Positions 55,017-62,197 of a stretch of DNA of 64,000 nt are shown one piece after another (the stretch's first letter is position 1; every line of letters begins with the position of its first letter). This DNA comes from Haoranjiania flava (GTDB lineage Bacteria; Bacteroidota; Bacteroidia; Chitinophagales; Chitinophagaceae), in contig NZ_JAOTPL010000011.1 of NCBI RefSeq assembly GCF_025631005.1, positions 1 through 64,000 of the forward strand, written 5' to 3'. The notes beneath the pieces were generated by a model, which ran no database searches, was not told where the DNA came from, and saw only the letters and a program-made list of their open reading frames with translations. The position numbers and the translations under genes are program-made.

Positions 55017-55460
55017 ATGCAACCAGAATTGATCAAAGGCGGAATATACAAAGATGAACGTGGCTCATTAAAATACAACAATGATTTTGATGCGGCTGCT
55101 ATAAAGCGTTTTTATATTATTGAAAACAGGGACACTGATTTTGTCAGAGGCTGGCAGGGGCACGAGATAGAACAACGTTGGTTTTCCGCAGTTTCAGGCA
55201 GCTTCAGCATTAAACTGATGGCTATAGACAACTGGCAGCAACCCGCTAAAGATCTGCCACAGAGAAACTTTACAATTCACGCAGGGGAGTTAGATATTTT
55301 ATATTGCCCGCCGGGATATGTATCTGCTATTCAGGCTTTAGAACCAGGATCAAGGTTGCTTGTTATGGCAGATTATTTACTGAATGTTACCAAAGACGAG
55401 CACCGGTATCCGTTGGAATATTTTGTAAGTAACGATCAGCAGTCAGCAATCAGCAGTTAG
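55017..55460 (+). CDS. WxcM-like cupin (sugar ketoisomerase/epimerase-like)
   Basis: This small cupin of 147 aa starts at the ATG at 55017 (MQPELIKGGIYKDERGSLKYNN); an ATG at 54990 would add nine unlikely residues. Cupin motifs are RFYIIENRDTDFVRGWQGHEIEQRWFSAVSGSFSIKL and LDILYCPPGYVSAIQALEPGSRLLV. It resembles WxcM C-terminal and FdtA-type 3,4-ketoisomerases acting on dTDP-4-keto-6-deoxyglucose, which RmlA and RmlB in this locus would supply. Its location between capE and capF is not part of the standard FucNAc pathway. The last residues (DQQSAISS) are encoded by the low-complexity repeat that follows, so the C-terminus seems to have been replaced or extended by repeat DNA. Confidence 0.78.
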   Translation: MQPELIKGGIYKDERGSLKYNNDFDAAAIKRFYIIENRDTDFVRGWQGHEIEQRWFSAVSGSFSIKLMAIDNWQQPAKDLPQRNFTIHAGELDILYCPPGYVSAIQALEPGSRLLVMADYLLNVTKDEHRYPLEYFVSNDQQSAISS

Positions 55461-55559
55461 CTATCAGCGATCAGCAATCAGTGGTACTAATTACTAATCA
55501 CCAATTACCAGTCACTAATTTCCAACCACCATTCACCATTCACTAATTACTAATAAAAA
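55434..55559. repeat. Short-word repeat tract spanning the end of the cupin gene
   Basis: The tract is made of variants of 'atcagca' and 'cagttagc' (55434-55485), then 'taattac', 'caccaattaccagtcac' and 'ccattcaccattcac' up to the capF ATG at 55560. Similar words stand before 60708 ('ccattcaccattcac') and at the start of 57077. The tract begins inside the cupin coding sequence. Confidence 0.8.
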
Positions 55560-56678
55560 ATGTTACGCATAGGCATCACAGGTCAGGAAGGTTTTGTAGG
55601 AACTTATTTATACAATACACTTGGGTTGTACCCGGAAGAATTTATAAAAGTACCATATGATATATCTTTTTTCGGAGACGATAAAGCATTGGAGACATTT
55701 GTTGGTCAATGCGATGTAATTGTACATTTGGCAGCTATGAACCGCCACCCCGATCCGCAGGTGATATATGATACGAATATCAGCCTGGTTCAAAAGCTGA
55801 TCAATGCTTTGGAGCGTACGGGCTCTAAGGCTCACATCTTGTTTTCATCATCTTCCCAGGAGCAGCGCGAAAATCTGTATGGCAAGTCTAAAAAAGAAGG
55901 CAGGGAAATGCTGGCATTGTGGGCGCAAAAAAGTGGTGGTATATTTACAGGCCTGGTAATACCTAACGTATTTGGCCCTTTTGGTTTGCCAAATTATAAC
56001 TCTTTTATTGCTACTTTTTGTCATAAACTTACACATGGGGAGTTACCCGAAGTACAACAGGATGCAGAAGTAAACCTGATCTATGTAGGCGAGCTGGTAA
56101 ATGAAATAATTGGTAGAATAAGAGCTCGCGAAACAAATGAAGCATACATAATACCTCATACCTCCACCAATAAGGTAACTGAAGTTTTGCAAAAATTAAA
56201 CTATTTTAAATCCAGCTATTTTGATAAAGGTGAGATACCGGAGTTGAAGACGACGTTTGATCTCAATTTGTTTAATACTTTCCGGTCATACATCGATTTA
56301 AAAGATTATTTTCCACGAAAGTTTGTACAGCATACAGATAACAGGGGAGCATTTGTAGAAATAGTAAGATTAGGCATCGGCGGACAATGTTCCTTCTCCA
56401 CAACAGTAGCGGGCGTAACCAGGGGCAATCATTACCACACAAGAAAGATTGAACGCTTTGCGGTTATCAAAGGCAAGGCATTAATTCAATTGAGAAAAGT
56501 TGGTACTGAAGAAGTATTTGATTTTTATCTAAACGGAGAAGACCCTGCCTATGTAGATATGCCTGTTTGGTATACACACAACATTAAAAATATAGGTGAA
56601 GAGGAATTGTATACTATTTTCTGGATAAACGAACCCTACGACCCGAAAGATGCTGATACGTGGTTTGAGGAAGTATAA
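55560..56678 (+). CDS. capF: UDP-2-acetamido-2,6-dideoxy-hexulose C3-epimerase/reductase CapF
   Basis: This bifunctional enzyme is the second step of UDP-L-FucNAc synthesis. The N-terminal SDR domain (about 1-240) has LRIGITGQEGFVGTYLYNTL, DVIVHLAAMNRHPDPQ, SSSSQEQRENLYGKSKKEGREML (YxxxK) and NVFGPFGLPNYNSFIATFCHKL. The C-terminal zinc cupin (about 255-372) has FVQHTDNRGAFVEIVRLG, FSTTVAGVTRGNHYHTRKIERFAVIKGKALIQLR and MPVWYTHNIKNIGEEELYTIFWINEPYD. At 372 aa it is full length. It is separated from capG by an inserted four-helix-bundle gene. Confidence 0.95.
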   Translation: MLRIGITGQEGFVGTYLYNTLGLYPEEFIKVPYDISFFGDDKALETFVGQCDVIVHLAAMNRHPDPQVIYDTNISLVQKLINALERTGSKAHILFSSSSQEQRENLYGKSKKEGREMLALWAQKSGGIFTGLVIPNVFGPFGLPNYNSFIATFCHKLTHGELPEVQQDAEVNLIYVGELVNEIIGRIRARETNEAYIIPHTSTNKVTEVLQKLNYFKSSYFDKGEIPELKTTFDLNLFNTFRSYIDLKDYFPRKFVQHTDNRGAFVEIVRLGIGGQCSFSTTVAGVTRGNHYHTRKIERFAVIKGKALIQLRKVGTEEVFDFYLNGEDPAYVDMPVWYTHNIKNIGEEELYTIFWINEPYDPKDADTWFEEV

Positions 56679-56712
56679 TTTAGTTATTTGTAATTGGTAA
56701 TTTGTTTTGCTG

Positions 56713-57075
56713 ATGAGGACACATAAAGATCTTGAAGTATGGAAAAAAAGTGTTGAATTGGTAACTTCAATTTACAAGCTGACTTCGAATTTTCCGAGAG
56801 AAGAAATGTTTGGCCTAACTAATCAGATTAGGAGATCTGCCGTTTCTGTTCCTAGTAATATTGCAGAGGGAGCAGCTAGACAATCTGCTAAAGAATTTGT
56901 GCACTTCTTGTCTATTTCGCTTGGAAGCCAACAAGAGTTGGAAACTCAATTGCTAATTTCAAAAAACCTTACATTTATGACTGAAACAGAATACTTAAAC
57001 ATAATTTGTGAAGTTGAAACAGTAGGAAAACTATTGAATGGACTGATCAAATCTATAAAAACAAAAGAGCTTTAA
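56713..57075 (+). CDS. Four-helix-bundle protein (23S rRNA intervening-sequence/S23-like), second copy
   Basis: This 120-aa helical protein is clearly paralogous to 26605-26961: both share HKDLxVWK, the block from GLTxQIRR to SNIxEGxAR and FLxISLGSxxExETQL. The first ATG is 56713; TTG at 56707 is a weaker choice. It sits between capF and capG with only 1 bp before the capG start, which is unusual for an inserted gene and implies co-translation. Function is unknown. The DNA just upstream (56679-56712) consists of 'tttgtaattggtaattt'-type repeat words. Confidence 0.9.
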   Translation: MRTHKDLEVWKKSVELVTSIYKLTSNFPREEMFGLTNQIRRSAVSVPSNIAEGAARQSAKEFVHFLSISLGSQQELETQLLISKNLTFMTETEYLNIICEVETVGKLLNGLIKSIKTKEL

Positions 57076-57076
57076 A

Positions 57077-58255
57077 ATGACAACGGAGATAGAACCAGTG
57101 ACTAATAACCAATTACAAACTACCAGACTCAAAGTAATGACCGTAGTAGGCACACGCCCGGAGATCATCCGGCTGGCGAGGGTGCTTGCTGCGCTTGACC
57201 GTTCCGAAGCTATAGAACACACGTTAGTGCATACGGGCCAGAATTATGATTATGAATTAAACCAGGTATTTTTTGAAGACCTTGGCTTACGCAAACCGGA
57301 TCATTTTTTAGAAGCGGCCGGAAAAAATGCTACCGAAACAGTAGGCAATATTTTGATTAAGATTGACCCATTGCTCGAAGAATTGCAGCCTGATGCTTTC
57401 CTGGTTTTGGGAGATACAAACAGTTGCCTCTGCGCCATCCCGGCTAAAAAGCGCCATATTCCTGTCTTTCATATGGAAGCAGGCAACAGGTGTTTCGACC
57501 AGCGCGTGCCTGAAGAAACAAACCGGAAGATTGTAGATCATACAGCAGATGTAAATCTTACCTATAGCGATATTGCAAGAGAGTATTTATTAAGGGAAGG
57601 GTTGCCGGCAGACAGGATTATTAAGACAGGGTCGCCCATGTATGAAGTGCTGCAACATTACCTGCCGCAGATTGAAGCCTCTGATGTTTTTACAAGATTG
57701 AATCTTAAGAAAGGAAAATATTTTGTAGTATCCTCTCACAGGGAAGAAAACATCAATTCCGAGAAAAACTTTAACGGACTTATCGAAAGCCTGAATACCA
57801 TTGCTGATCAATATCATATGCCGATAATCGTTTCTACGCACCCGCGCACCAGGAACATGATTGAGAAAATGAAAGTACAGGTAAGAAATGAAGTGCAATT
57901 CCTGAAACCATTGGGCTTTCACGATTACAACGCATTACAGAAAAACGCTTATGCTGTTTTGTCGGATAGCGGTACCATTTCTGAAGAAAGTTCCATTCTC
58001 AATTTTCGTGCATTAAATATCCGTGAGGCACACGAAAGGCCGGAAGCTATGGAAGAGGCTTCGGTAATGATGGTTGGCCTTTCACCTCAAAGAATTATGC
58101 AGGGCCTGGTACAATTGCAGCAGCAGGAAGTAGGGGAAAGCAGGAATTTCAGGAGAGTGGCAGATTATTCCATGCCAAATGTATCGGAGAAAGTTGTCAG
58201 AATAATTATATCATATACCGATTATATAAAAAGAGTTGTTTGGAGTGAAAAGTAA
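57077..58255 (+). CDS. capG: UDP-N-acetylglucosamine 2-epimerase-type enzyme CapG (FnlC/WecB family)
   Basis: Last step to UDP-N-acetyl-L-fucosamine (C2 epimerisation). It is a GT-B-like non-hydrolysing epimerase with VMTVVGTRPEIIRLARVLAAL, VHTGQNYDYELNQVFFEDLGL, LVLGDTNSCLCAIPAKKRHIPVFHMEAGNRCFDQRVPEETNRKI, SSHREENINSEKNF, STHPRTRNMIEK, SDSGTISEESSIL and REAHERPEAMEEASVMMVGL. At 392 aa it is slightly longer than usual: the first 18 residues (TEIEPVTNNQLQTTRL) are encoded by low-complexity repeat words. A later ATG at 57137 would cut into the conserved core, so the long form is probably real. Confidence 0.94.
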   Translation: MTTEIEPVTNNQLQTTRLKVMTVVGTRPEIIRLARVLAALDRSEAIEHTLVHTGQNYDYELNQVFFEDLGLRKPDHFLEAAGKNATETVGNILIKIDPLLEELQPDAFLVLGDTNSCLCAIPAKKRHIPVFHMEAGNRCFDQRVPEETNRKIVDHTADVNLTYSDIAREYLLREGLPADRIIKTGSPMYEVLQHYLPQIEASDVFTRLNLKKGKYFVVSSHREENINSEKNFNGLIESLNTIADQYHMPIIVSTHPRTRNMIEKMKVQVRNEVQFLKPLGFHDYNALQKNAYAVLSDSGTISEESSILNFRALNIREAHERPEAMEEASVMMVGLSPQRIMQGLVQLQQQEVGESRNFRRVADYSMPNVSEKVVRIIISYTDYIKRVVWSEK

Positions 58256-59465
58256 TAAAGAAAGGCTATGGATTATTACTGAGTTGTTTTACCCGGAAGA
58301 AACGTCTACGTCATTTATCCTCTCAAAAATTGCAAATAAACTTTCGGATAAATATGATGTAAAAGTTCTATGTGGTTACCCGACTTATGATAAGAATTCG
58401 CGCAAACCGTCTTTTGAGATCAGCGATACGATAGATATAAAGCGAATTAAATCATTTGCCGGAAGTAAAGACAAAATTATACATCGCATGCTACGGTTTA
58501 TGACATTAAGTATTGCCTTATGTTGGAGCGCTATGATCAACATCAGAAAGAGTGATAAGGTGTTTATAGTAACTAATCCGGCGCCATTGTTGGTGCTTAT
58601 CAGTCTTCTAAAAAAAATAAAAAGGTTTGAATTAAATGTATTGGTTCACGATGTTTTCCCGGAAAATACTATTCCTGCGGGTATAATCAAAAGCAAAAAA
58701 TCTTTTTTCTATAAAATTCTGAAAGCCATATTTGACAAGGCATACGGAAATGCAAGCAGGTTAATTGTATTAGGCAGGGATATGAAATCGATATTGGAAG
58801 AAAAATTACAATTCAAATCTTTACAACCGGAAATAGTGATAGTTCCCAATTGGGGAGATACAATAAATATTCAGGCTTTACCCAAAAATACCTTCATCAG
58901 GAATGATGAAAATGCTGCTAAAAAGATTGTATTTCAATATGCCGGTAATATGGGAAGAGTTCAAGGGTTGCTTGAGTTATTGGATATAATAAGCAAAGTT
59001 AACAATGATAAAATTTGTTTTGATTTTATAGGTGATGGTGCAGTAAAAAATGATATGATTGATTTTGTAAGGCATAATAAAATGATGCATAAGGTAAGCT
59101 TTTATCCGCCTTACCGCAGAGATGAGCAACAGGAAGTATTAGGAAAATGTGATGTGGCTATAATTACATTAGCTAAAGGAATGAAAGGGCTGGGAGTGCC
59201 TTCTAAAACCTATAATATTTTATCTGCAGGAAAGCCTGTTTTATTTATCGGTGATGAAGATAGTGAAATTAGTATGCTTGTGAGAGAGCATGAAATTGGT
59301 TATACATTTGTTGCTGATGATACACTTGGATTATATAATTTTTTTAATTCACTCACAGAAAGTGATCTTTTGAAACTAAAGCTAATGGGCAAAAAATCGA
59401 GAGAAATTGCAGAACAATATTATTCCGAAGATAAGGTGCTTGAAAAGTTTTATGAAATATTGTAA
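58245..59465 (+). CDS. WbuB-like GT4 glycosyltransferase (probable L-FucNAc transferase)
   Basis: This 406-aa GT-B enzyme probably starts at GTG 58245, overlapping the capG end by 11 nt; a TTG start at 58236 is also open. The N-terminal domain has LWIITELFYPEETSTSFILSKIANKL, KVFIVTNPAPLLVLISLL and VLVHDVFPENTIPAGI. The C-terminal domain has VFQYAGNMGRVQGLLELL, FDFIGDGAVKNDMIDFV, VSFYPPYRRDEQQEVLGKCDVAIITL and MKGLGVPSKTYNILSAGKPVLFI. The HDVFPEN and KTYNILSAGKP motifs are typical of WbuB, which is coupled to FucNAc synthesis in Escherichia coli O26. Context (capEFG just upstream) supports transfer of L-FucNAc. Confidence 0.9.
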   Translation: MKSNKERLWIITELFYPEETSTSFILSKIANKLSDKYDVKVLCGYPTYDKNSRKPSFEISDTIDIKRIKSFAGSKDKIIHRMLRFMTLSIALCWSAMINIRKSDKVFIVTNPAPLLVLISLLKKIKRFELNVLVHDVFPENTIPAGIIKSKKSFFYKILKAIFDKAYGNASRLIVLGRDMKSILEEKLQFKSLQPEIVIVPNWGDTINIQALPKNTFIRNDENAAKKIVFQYAGNMGRVQGLLELLDIISKVNNDKICFDFIGDGAVKNDMIDFVRHNKMMHKVSFYPPYRRDEQQEVLGKCDVAIITLAKGMKGLGVPSKTYNILSAGKPVLFIGDEDSEISMLVREHEIGYTFVADDTLGLYNFFNSLTESDLLKLKLMGKKSREIAEQYYSEDKVLEKFYEIL

Positions 59466-59494
59466 AGCGTATCAAATTAATAAACTATTGTAAA

Positions 59495-59580
59495 ATGAAT
59501 AGCCATAAGTGAAGTTGAAAACCAACCGAATGGTTATATGGTGTATTCCATGTGACCATTAAAAACATAAATATACACAC
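59495..59580 (+). repeat. AATAGCC structured element, copy 7, abutting the next start codon
   Basis: AATAGCC lies at 59498-59504 after ATG. An inner hairpin AACC-GAAT-GGTT is at about 59523-59534. The phrase TATTCCATGTGACCAT and the A-rich tail ending in ACACACATGAAA match copies 2 and 4. The final ATGAAA is the start of the SDR gene at 59581, the same arrangement as at rfbA. Confidence 0.8.
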
Positions 59581-60480
59581 ATGAAATCTCTACTCTTCAC
59601 AGGTGCATCTGGTTTTTTGGGGGAAAACGTCAAGCCTCTTTTAAGAAAAACGTATGAAGTTACTACCGCAGGATTGACGGATGAGGATGATTATAAAATA
59701 AATTTAGCTCAAGAGATTCCTGCTTTTGATAAGAAATACGATATTATTTTGCATGCCGCAGGAAAGGCGCATTCTGTCCCTAAAACAGAAAATGAAAAGA
59801 AAGTATTTTTTCAGGTGAACTTTGAAGGCACAAAAAATCTCTGTACCGGGTTGGAGAAGTCGGGTTTGCCGAATTCATTTATATTTATTAGTACTGTTGC
59901 TGTTTACGGATGCGAAAAAGGTGAAAATATAACAGAAAATCATCCTTTGGATGGGACGTCTCCATATGCCTTAAGTAAAAAACAGGCGGAAGAATTCCTA
60001 ACACAATGGTGCTCTAAACATGGTGTAACGCTGGCTATTATCCGGCCATCTCTTATTGCAGGGCCTAATGCGCCTGGCAATCTTGGAGCAATGGTAAACG
60101 GTATAAGGTCAGGAAAATATTTAAGCATTGCAGGTGGAAAGGCGAGGAAAAGTGTATTGATGGTAGAAGATATTGCTAATATAATCCCTGCGCTGGCGCA
60201 AAAAGGCGGTATTTATAACGTTTGCGATGATACTCAACCTACTTTTCGTCAATTAGAAATTCTTATATCACATCATTTGAATAAAAAATTACCGGTAAAT
60301 ATTCCATATTGGCTGGCGAAGTCAATAGCTATAATGGGAGACGTTTTAGGTGATAAGGCGCCAATTAACTCTCTTAAATTAGAAAAGATAACTCAATCCC
60401 TGACTTTTAGCAATGAGAAAGCAAAACGAGAATTAAGTTGGCAGCCATTGAATGTTTTGAAATATTACAAGATAAGTTAG
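59581..60480 (+). CDS. NAD-dependent epimerase/reductase (WbpV-like SDR)
   Basis: This 299-aa extended SDR has LFTGASGFLGENVKPLL, IILHAAGKAHSVPKTENEKKVFFQVNFEGTKNLC, FIFISTVAVYGCEKGENI, YALSKKQAEEF (YxxxK), IIRPSLIAGPNAPGNLGAMVNGI and SVLMVEDIANII. Proteins of this type stand just before initiating sugar transferases in many Bacteroidota loci and are thought to reduce UDP-4-keto-6-deoxy-GlcNAc to UDP-QuiNAc or UDP-FucNAc-type sugars. The dehydratase at 60708 could supply the 4-keto substrate. It is not RmlD: the RmlD motifs are missing. Its start codon is the terminal ATGAAA of an AATAGCC element. Confidence 0.87.
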   Translation: MKSLLFTGASGFLGENVKPLLRKTYEVTTAGLTDEDDYKINLAQEIPAFDKKYDIILHAAGKAHSVPKTENEKKVFFQVNFEGTKNLCTGLEKSGLPNSFIFISTVAVYGCEKGENITENHPLDGTSPYALSKKQAEEFLTQWCSKHGVTLAIIRPSLIAGPNAPGNLGAMVNGIRSGKYLSIAGGKARKSVLMVEDIANIIPALAQKGGIYNVCDDTQPTFRQLEILISHHLNKKLPVNIPYWLAKSIAIMGDVLGDKAPINSLKLEKITQSLTFSNEKAKRELSWQPLNVLKYYKIS

Positions 60481-60513
60481 TAATTATTTAATTTCTTGAT
60501 TGTTTGATTATAA

Positions 60514-60521
60514 TATCTTTG
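60514..60521 (+). promoter_or_regulatory. -7 box TATCTTTG with long structured leader
   Basis: TATCTTTG fits TAnnTTTG. TTG at 60496-60498 lies 15 bp upstream, which is shorter than usual. Transcription would start near 60527 and give an approximately 180-nt leader that contains the double hairpin at 60591-60644 before the gene at 60708. Confidence 0.5.
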
Positions 60522-60590
60522 CGCAAACTAAAAATCCATGTTATCATAAATTATTATTACAAATTAAAATTATCGACTATCAGCTAATTT

Positions 60591-60644
60591 GCCTTGATGT
60601 CAAGTCAAATAATACTATACAATGACTTGGGTACAGGTCAAGGC
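60591..60644 (+). promoter_or_regulatory. Nested double hairpin in the leader of the dehydratase gene
   Basis: The outer arms GCCTTGA (60591-60597) and TCAAGGC (60638-60644) and the inner arms CAAGTCA (60601-60607) and TGACTTG (60623-60629) are perfectly complementary, with a 15-nt AU-rich loop. No T-run follows, so it is not a simple terminator. It may be a regulatory RNA fold or a protein-binding site. 60645-60707 is short-word repeat DNA leading to the ATG. Confidence 0.6.
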
Positions 60645-60707
60645 AATAGTAATCAAAAATCACAATCCATAAATCACTATCCATTCACCATTCACAATTA
60701 ACAAAAA

Positions 60708-61919
60708 ATGTCCTTATCATTCAACATAGAAAAATTTGTCGGCCAGCATATCACACATCGCACGGAAAGTTTGTTCAAACCGGATCTGGATGCCCATTAT
60801 GAAACATTCAAAAAAGAAATTGAAGGTAAAAAAGTACTGGTGATCGGTGGTGCAGGTACTATTGGGTCGTCTTACATCCGCGCGCTGGTGAAGTATAACC
60901 CCGCTAAACTGATTGTAGTGGACATCAATGAAAACGGGCTGACCGAACTTGTGAGAGACTGCCGCAGCAGGAATGATATTCAGTTGCCGCAGGATTTTAA
61001 AACGTACCCGGTAAACTTCAGCGACAAGGTTTTTACAAAGATATTCCTGCACGAAGGCCCTTTTGATATTGTGGCCAACTTTGCAGCCCACAAGCATGTG
61101 CGCTCTGAAAAAGATATTTATTCCATTGAAGCGATGGTAGATAACAATGTGATCAAAGCAAAAGCATTGCTGGACGTGCTGTTGCAATACCCGCCCAAAC
61201 ATTTCTTCTGCGTGTCGACCGATAAAGCTGCCAACCCGGTAAACGTGATGGGTGCCAGCAAGAAGCTGATGGAAGAAGTGATACTGGCCTATTCTGAAAA
61301 ATTCAAGATCACTACCGCCCGCTTTGCGAATGTGGCTTTCTCCAACGGCAGCCTGCTGATAGGATTTGTAGACAGGGTATTGAAGCAGCAACCGCTTTCC
61401 TGTCCGTCTGATGTAAAAAGGTTTTTTGTATCGCCCGATGAATCGGGCCAGATATGCCTCTCCGCGTGCATCTTGGGGAATTCGGGAGAAATTTTCTTCC
61501 CGAAACTGGAAGAAGAAACCATGGTGAAGTTTGCTGATGTGGTAGAGCCTTTCCTGCAGGAGATCGGTTATGACATGAAGGTTTGCGCTACGGAAGAAGA
61601 AGCGCGCAGCTCGCAGGAAGATATTGCCAACGGCAAATACCCCGTTTACTTTTTCAGCAGCAATACCAGCGGCGAGAAGTTGTATGAAGAATTTTATACC
61701 GACACGGAAGAGCTGGATATGAACACCTATCAATCTTTTGGCGTGGTGAAGAATGCGGAACGCAGGCAGATAGCTGAGCTGGATAACGTGATTGAAGAAT
61801 TAAAGAAAGTGTTTGAATCTGAAACATCGGAAAAGAAAGATATTGTAGCAGCGCTGAACAAAATGATCCCGGGCTTTGAGCATATAGAAACAGGCATGGG
61901 CTTAGATCAGAAGATGTAG
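60708..61919 (+). CDS. Soluble polysaccharide-type UDP-GlcNAc 4,6-dehydratase
   Basis: This 403-aa SDR of the CapD/WbpM/PglF group lacks the membrane part of those proteins. It has VLVIGGAGTIGSSYIRAL, DIVANFAAHKHVRSEKDIYS, VSTDKAANPVNVMGASKKLMEE (Met181 at the usual Tyr position, Lys185), FANVAFSNGSLLIGFVDRV and FFPKLEEETMVKFADV. The Met/Lys arrangement is the same as in WbpM, PglF and CapE. The product is probably UDP-4-keto-6-deoxy-GlcNAc for the SDR at 59581. The N-terminal 40 residues and the last 60 helical residues are extra. GC content is higher than in the upstream cluster. A large open frame on the opposite strand (60717-61733) is a shadow. Confidence 0.9.
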   Translation: MSLSFNIEKFVGQHITHRTESLFKPDLDAHYETFKKEIEGKKVLVIGGAGTIGSSYIRALVKYNPAKLIVVDINENGLTELVRDCRSRNDIQLPQDFKTYPVNFSDKVFTKIFLHEGPFDIVANFAAHKHVRSEKDIYSIEAMVDNNVIKAKALLDVLLQYPPKHFFCVSTDKAANPVNVMGASKKLMEEVILAYSEKFKITTARFANVAFSNGSLLIGFVDRVLKQQPLSCPSDVKRFFVSPDESGQICLSACILGNSGEIFFPKLEEETMVKFADVVEPFLQEIGYDMKVCATEEEARSSQEDIANGKYPVYFFSSNTSGEKLYEEFYTDTEELDMNTYQSFGVVKNAERRQIAELDNVIEELKKVFESETSEKKDIVAALNKMIPGFEHIETGMGLDQKM

Positions 61920-61944
61920 GTTTGTTGGGTTATCCTGTTATCAA

Positions 61945-62055
61945 GTGATCCTGTGAAGTCGTCTATTCGTTGAATTGCTTGTTTGTGTAGTTGGGTGATG
62001 TGGTTATCTGGTGATCAAGTTATGCAGTGATCATGCGAAGTCGTGTATTCGTTGA
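61945..62055. repeat. Imperfect 29-bp direct repeats upstream of the TAC module
   Basis: 61945-61973 and 62027-62055 are copies of a 29-bp word beginning GTGATC and ending GTATTCGTTGA/CTATTCGTTGA, with three differences, 82 bp apart. The sequence between repeats 'ttatcaagtgatc'-type words found throughout the window. No gene. Confidence 0.7.
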
Positions 62056-62144
62056 AAAACGTACAATAAAGCGAAGCGGGGGAGATAATCTTGTTCTGTT
62101 CAGGCCACCCCAGATAAAATTATTTCATAAAATAAGCTTATAAG

Positions 62145-62174
62145 TTGATTTAATGAAAATATACTGTACCTTTG
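62145..62174 (+). promoter_or_regulatory. Predicted promoter of the TAC module
   Basis: TTG (62145-62147) and TACCTTTG (62167-62174) are separated by exactly 19 bp, the best-spaced promoter in the second half of the window. The predicted start is near 62180, downstream of the ATG at 62153 and 18 nt before the ATG at 62198. This decides the start of the toxin gene. Confidence 0.7.
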
Positions 62175-62197
62175 TTGTTCGGATCATTAAAGAAGAT

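Noticed and set aside
59581..60480. RmlD (dTDP-4-dehydrorhamnose reductase)
   Set aside because: The SDR motifs (HAAGKAHSVP, PNAPGNLGAMVNGI) match the WbpV-like group and not the RmlD signature, so RmlD is treated as absent from the window.
60717..61733. A 338-codon open frame on the minus strand
   Set aside because: It lies wholly opposite the dehydratase gene at 60708-61919, which has clear SDR motifs. The minus-strand protein is rich in His, Phe and Arg with no recognisable motif, so it is a shadow of a GC-richer gene.
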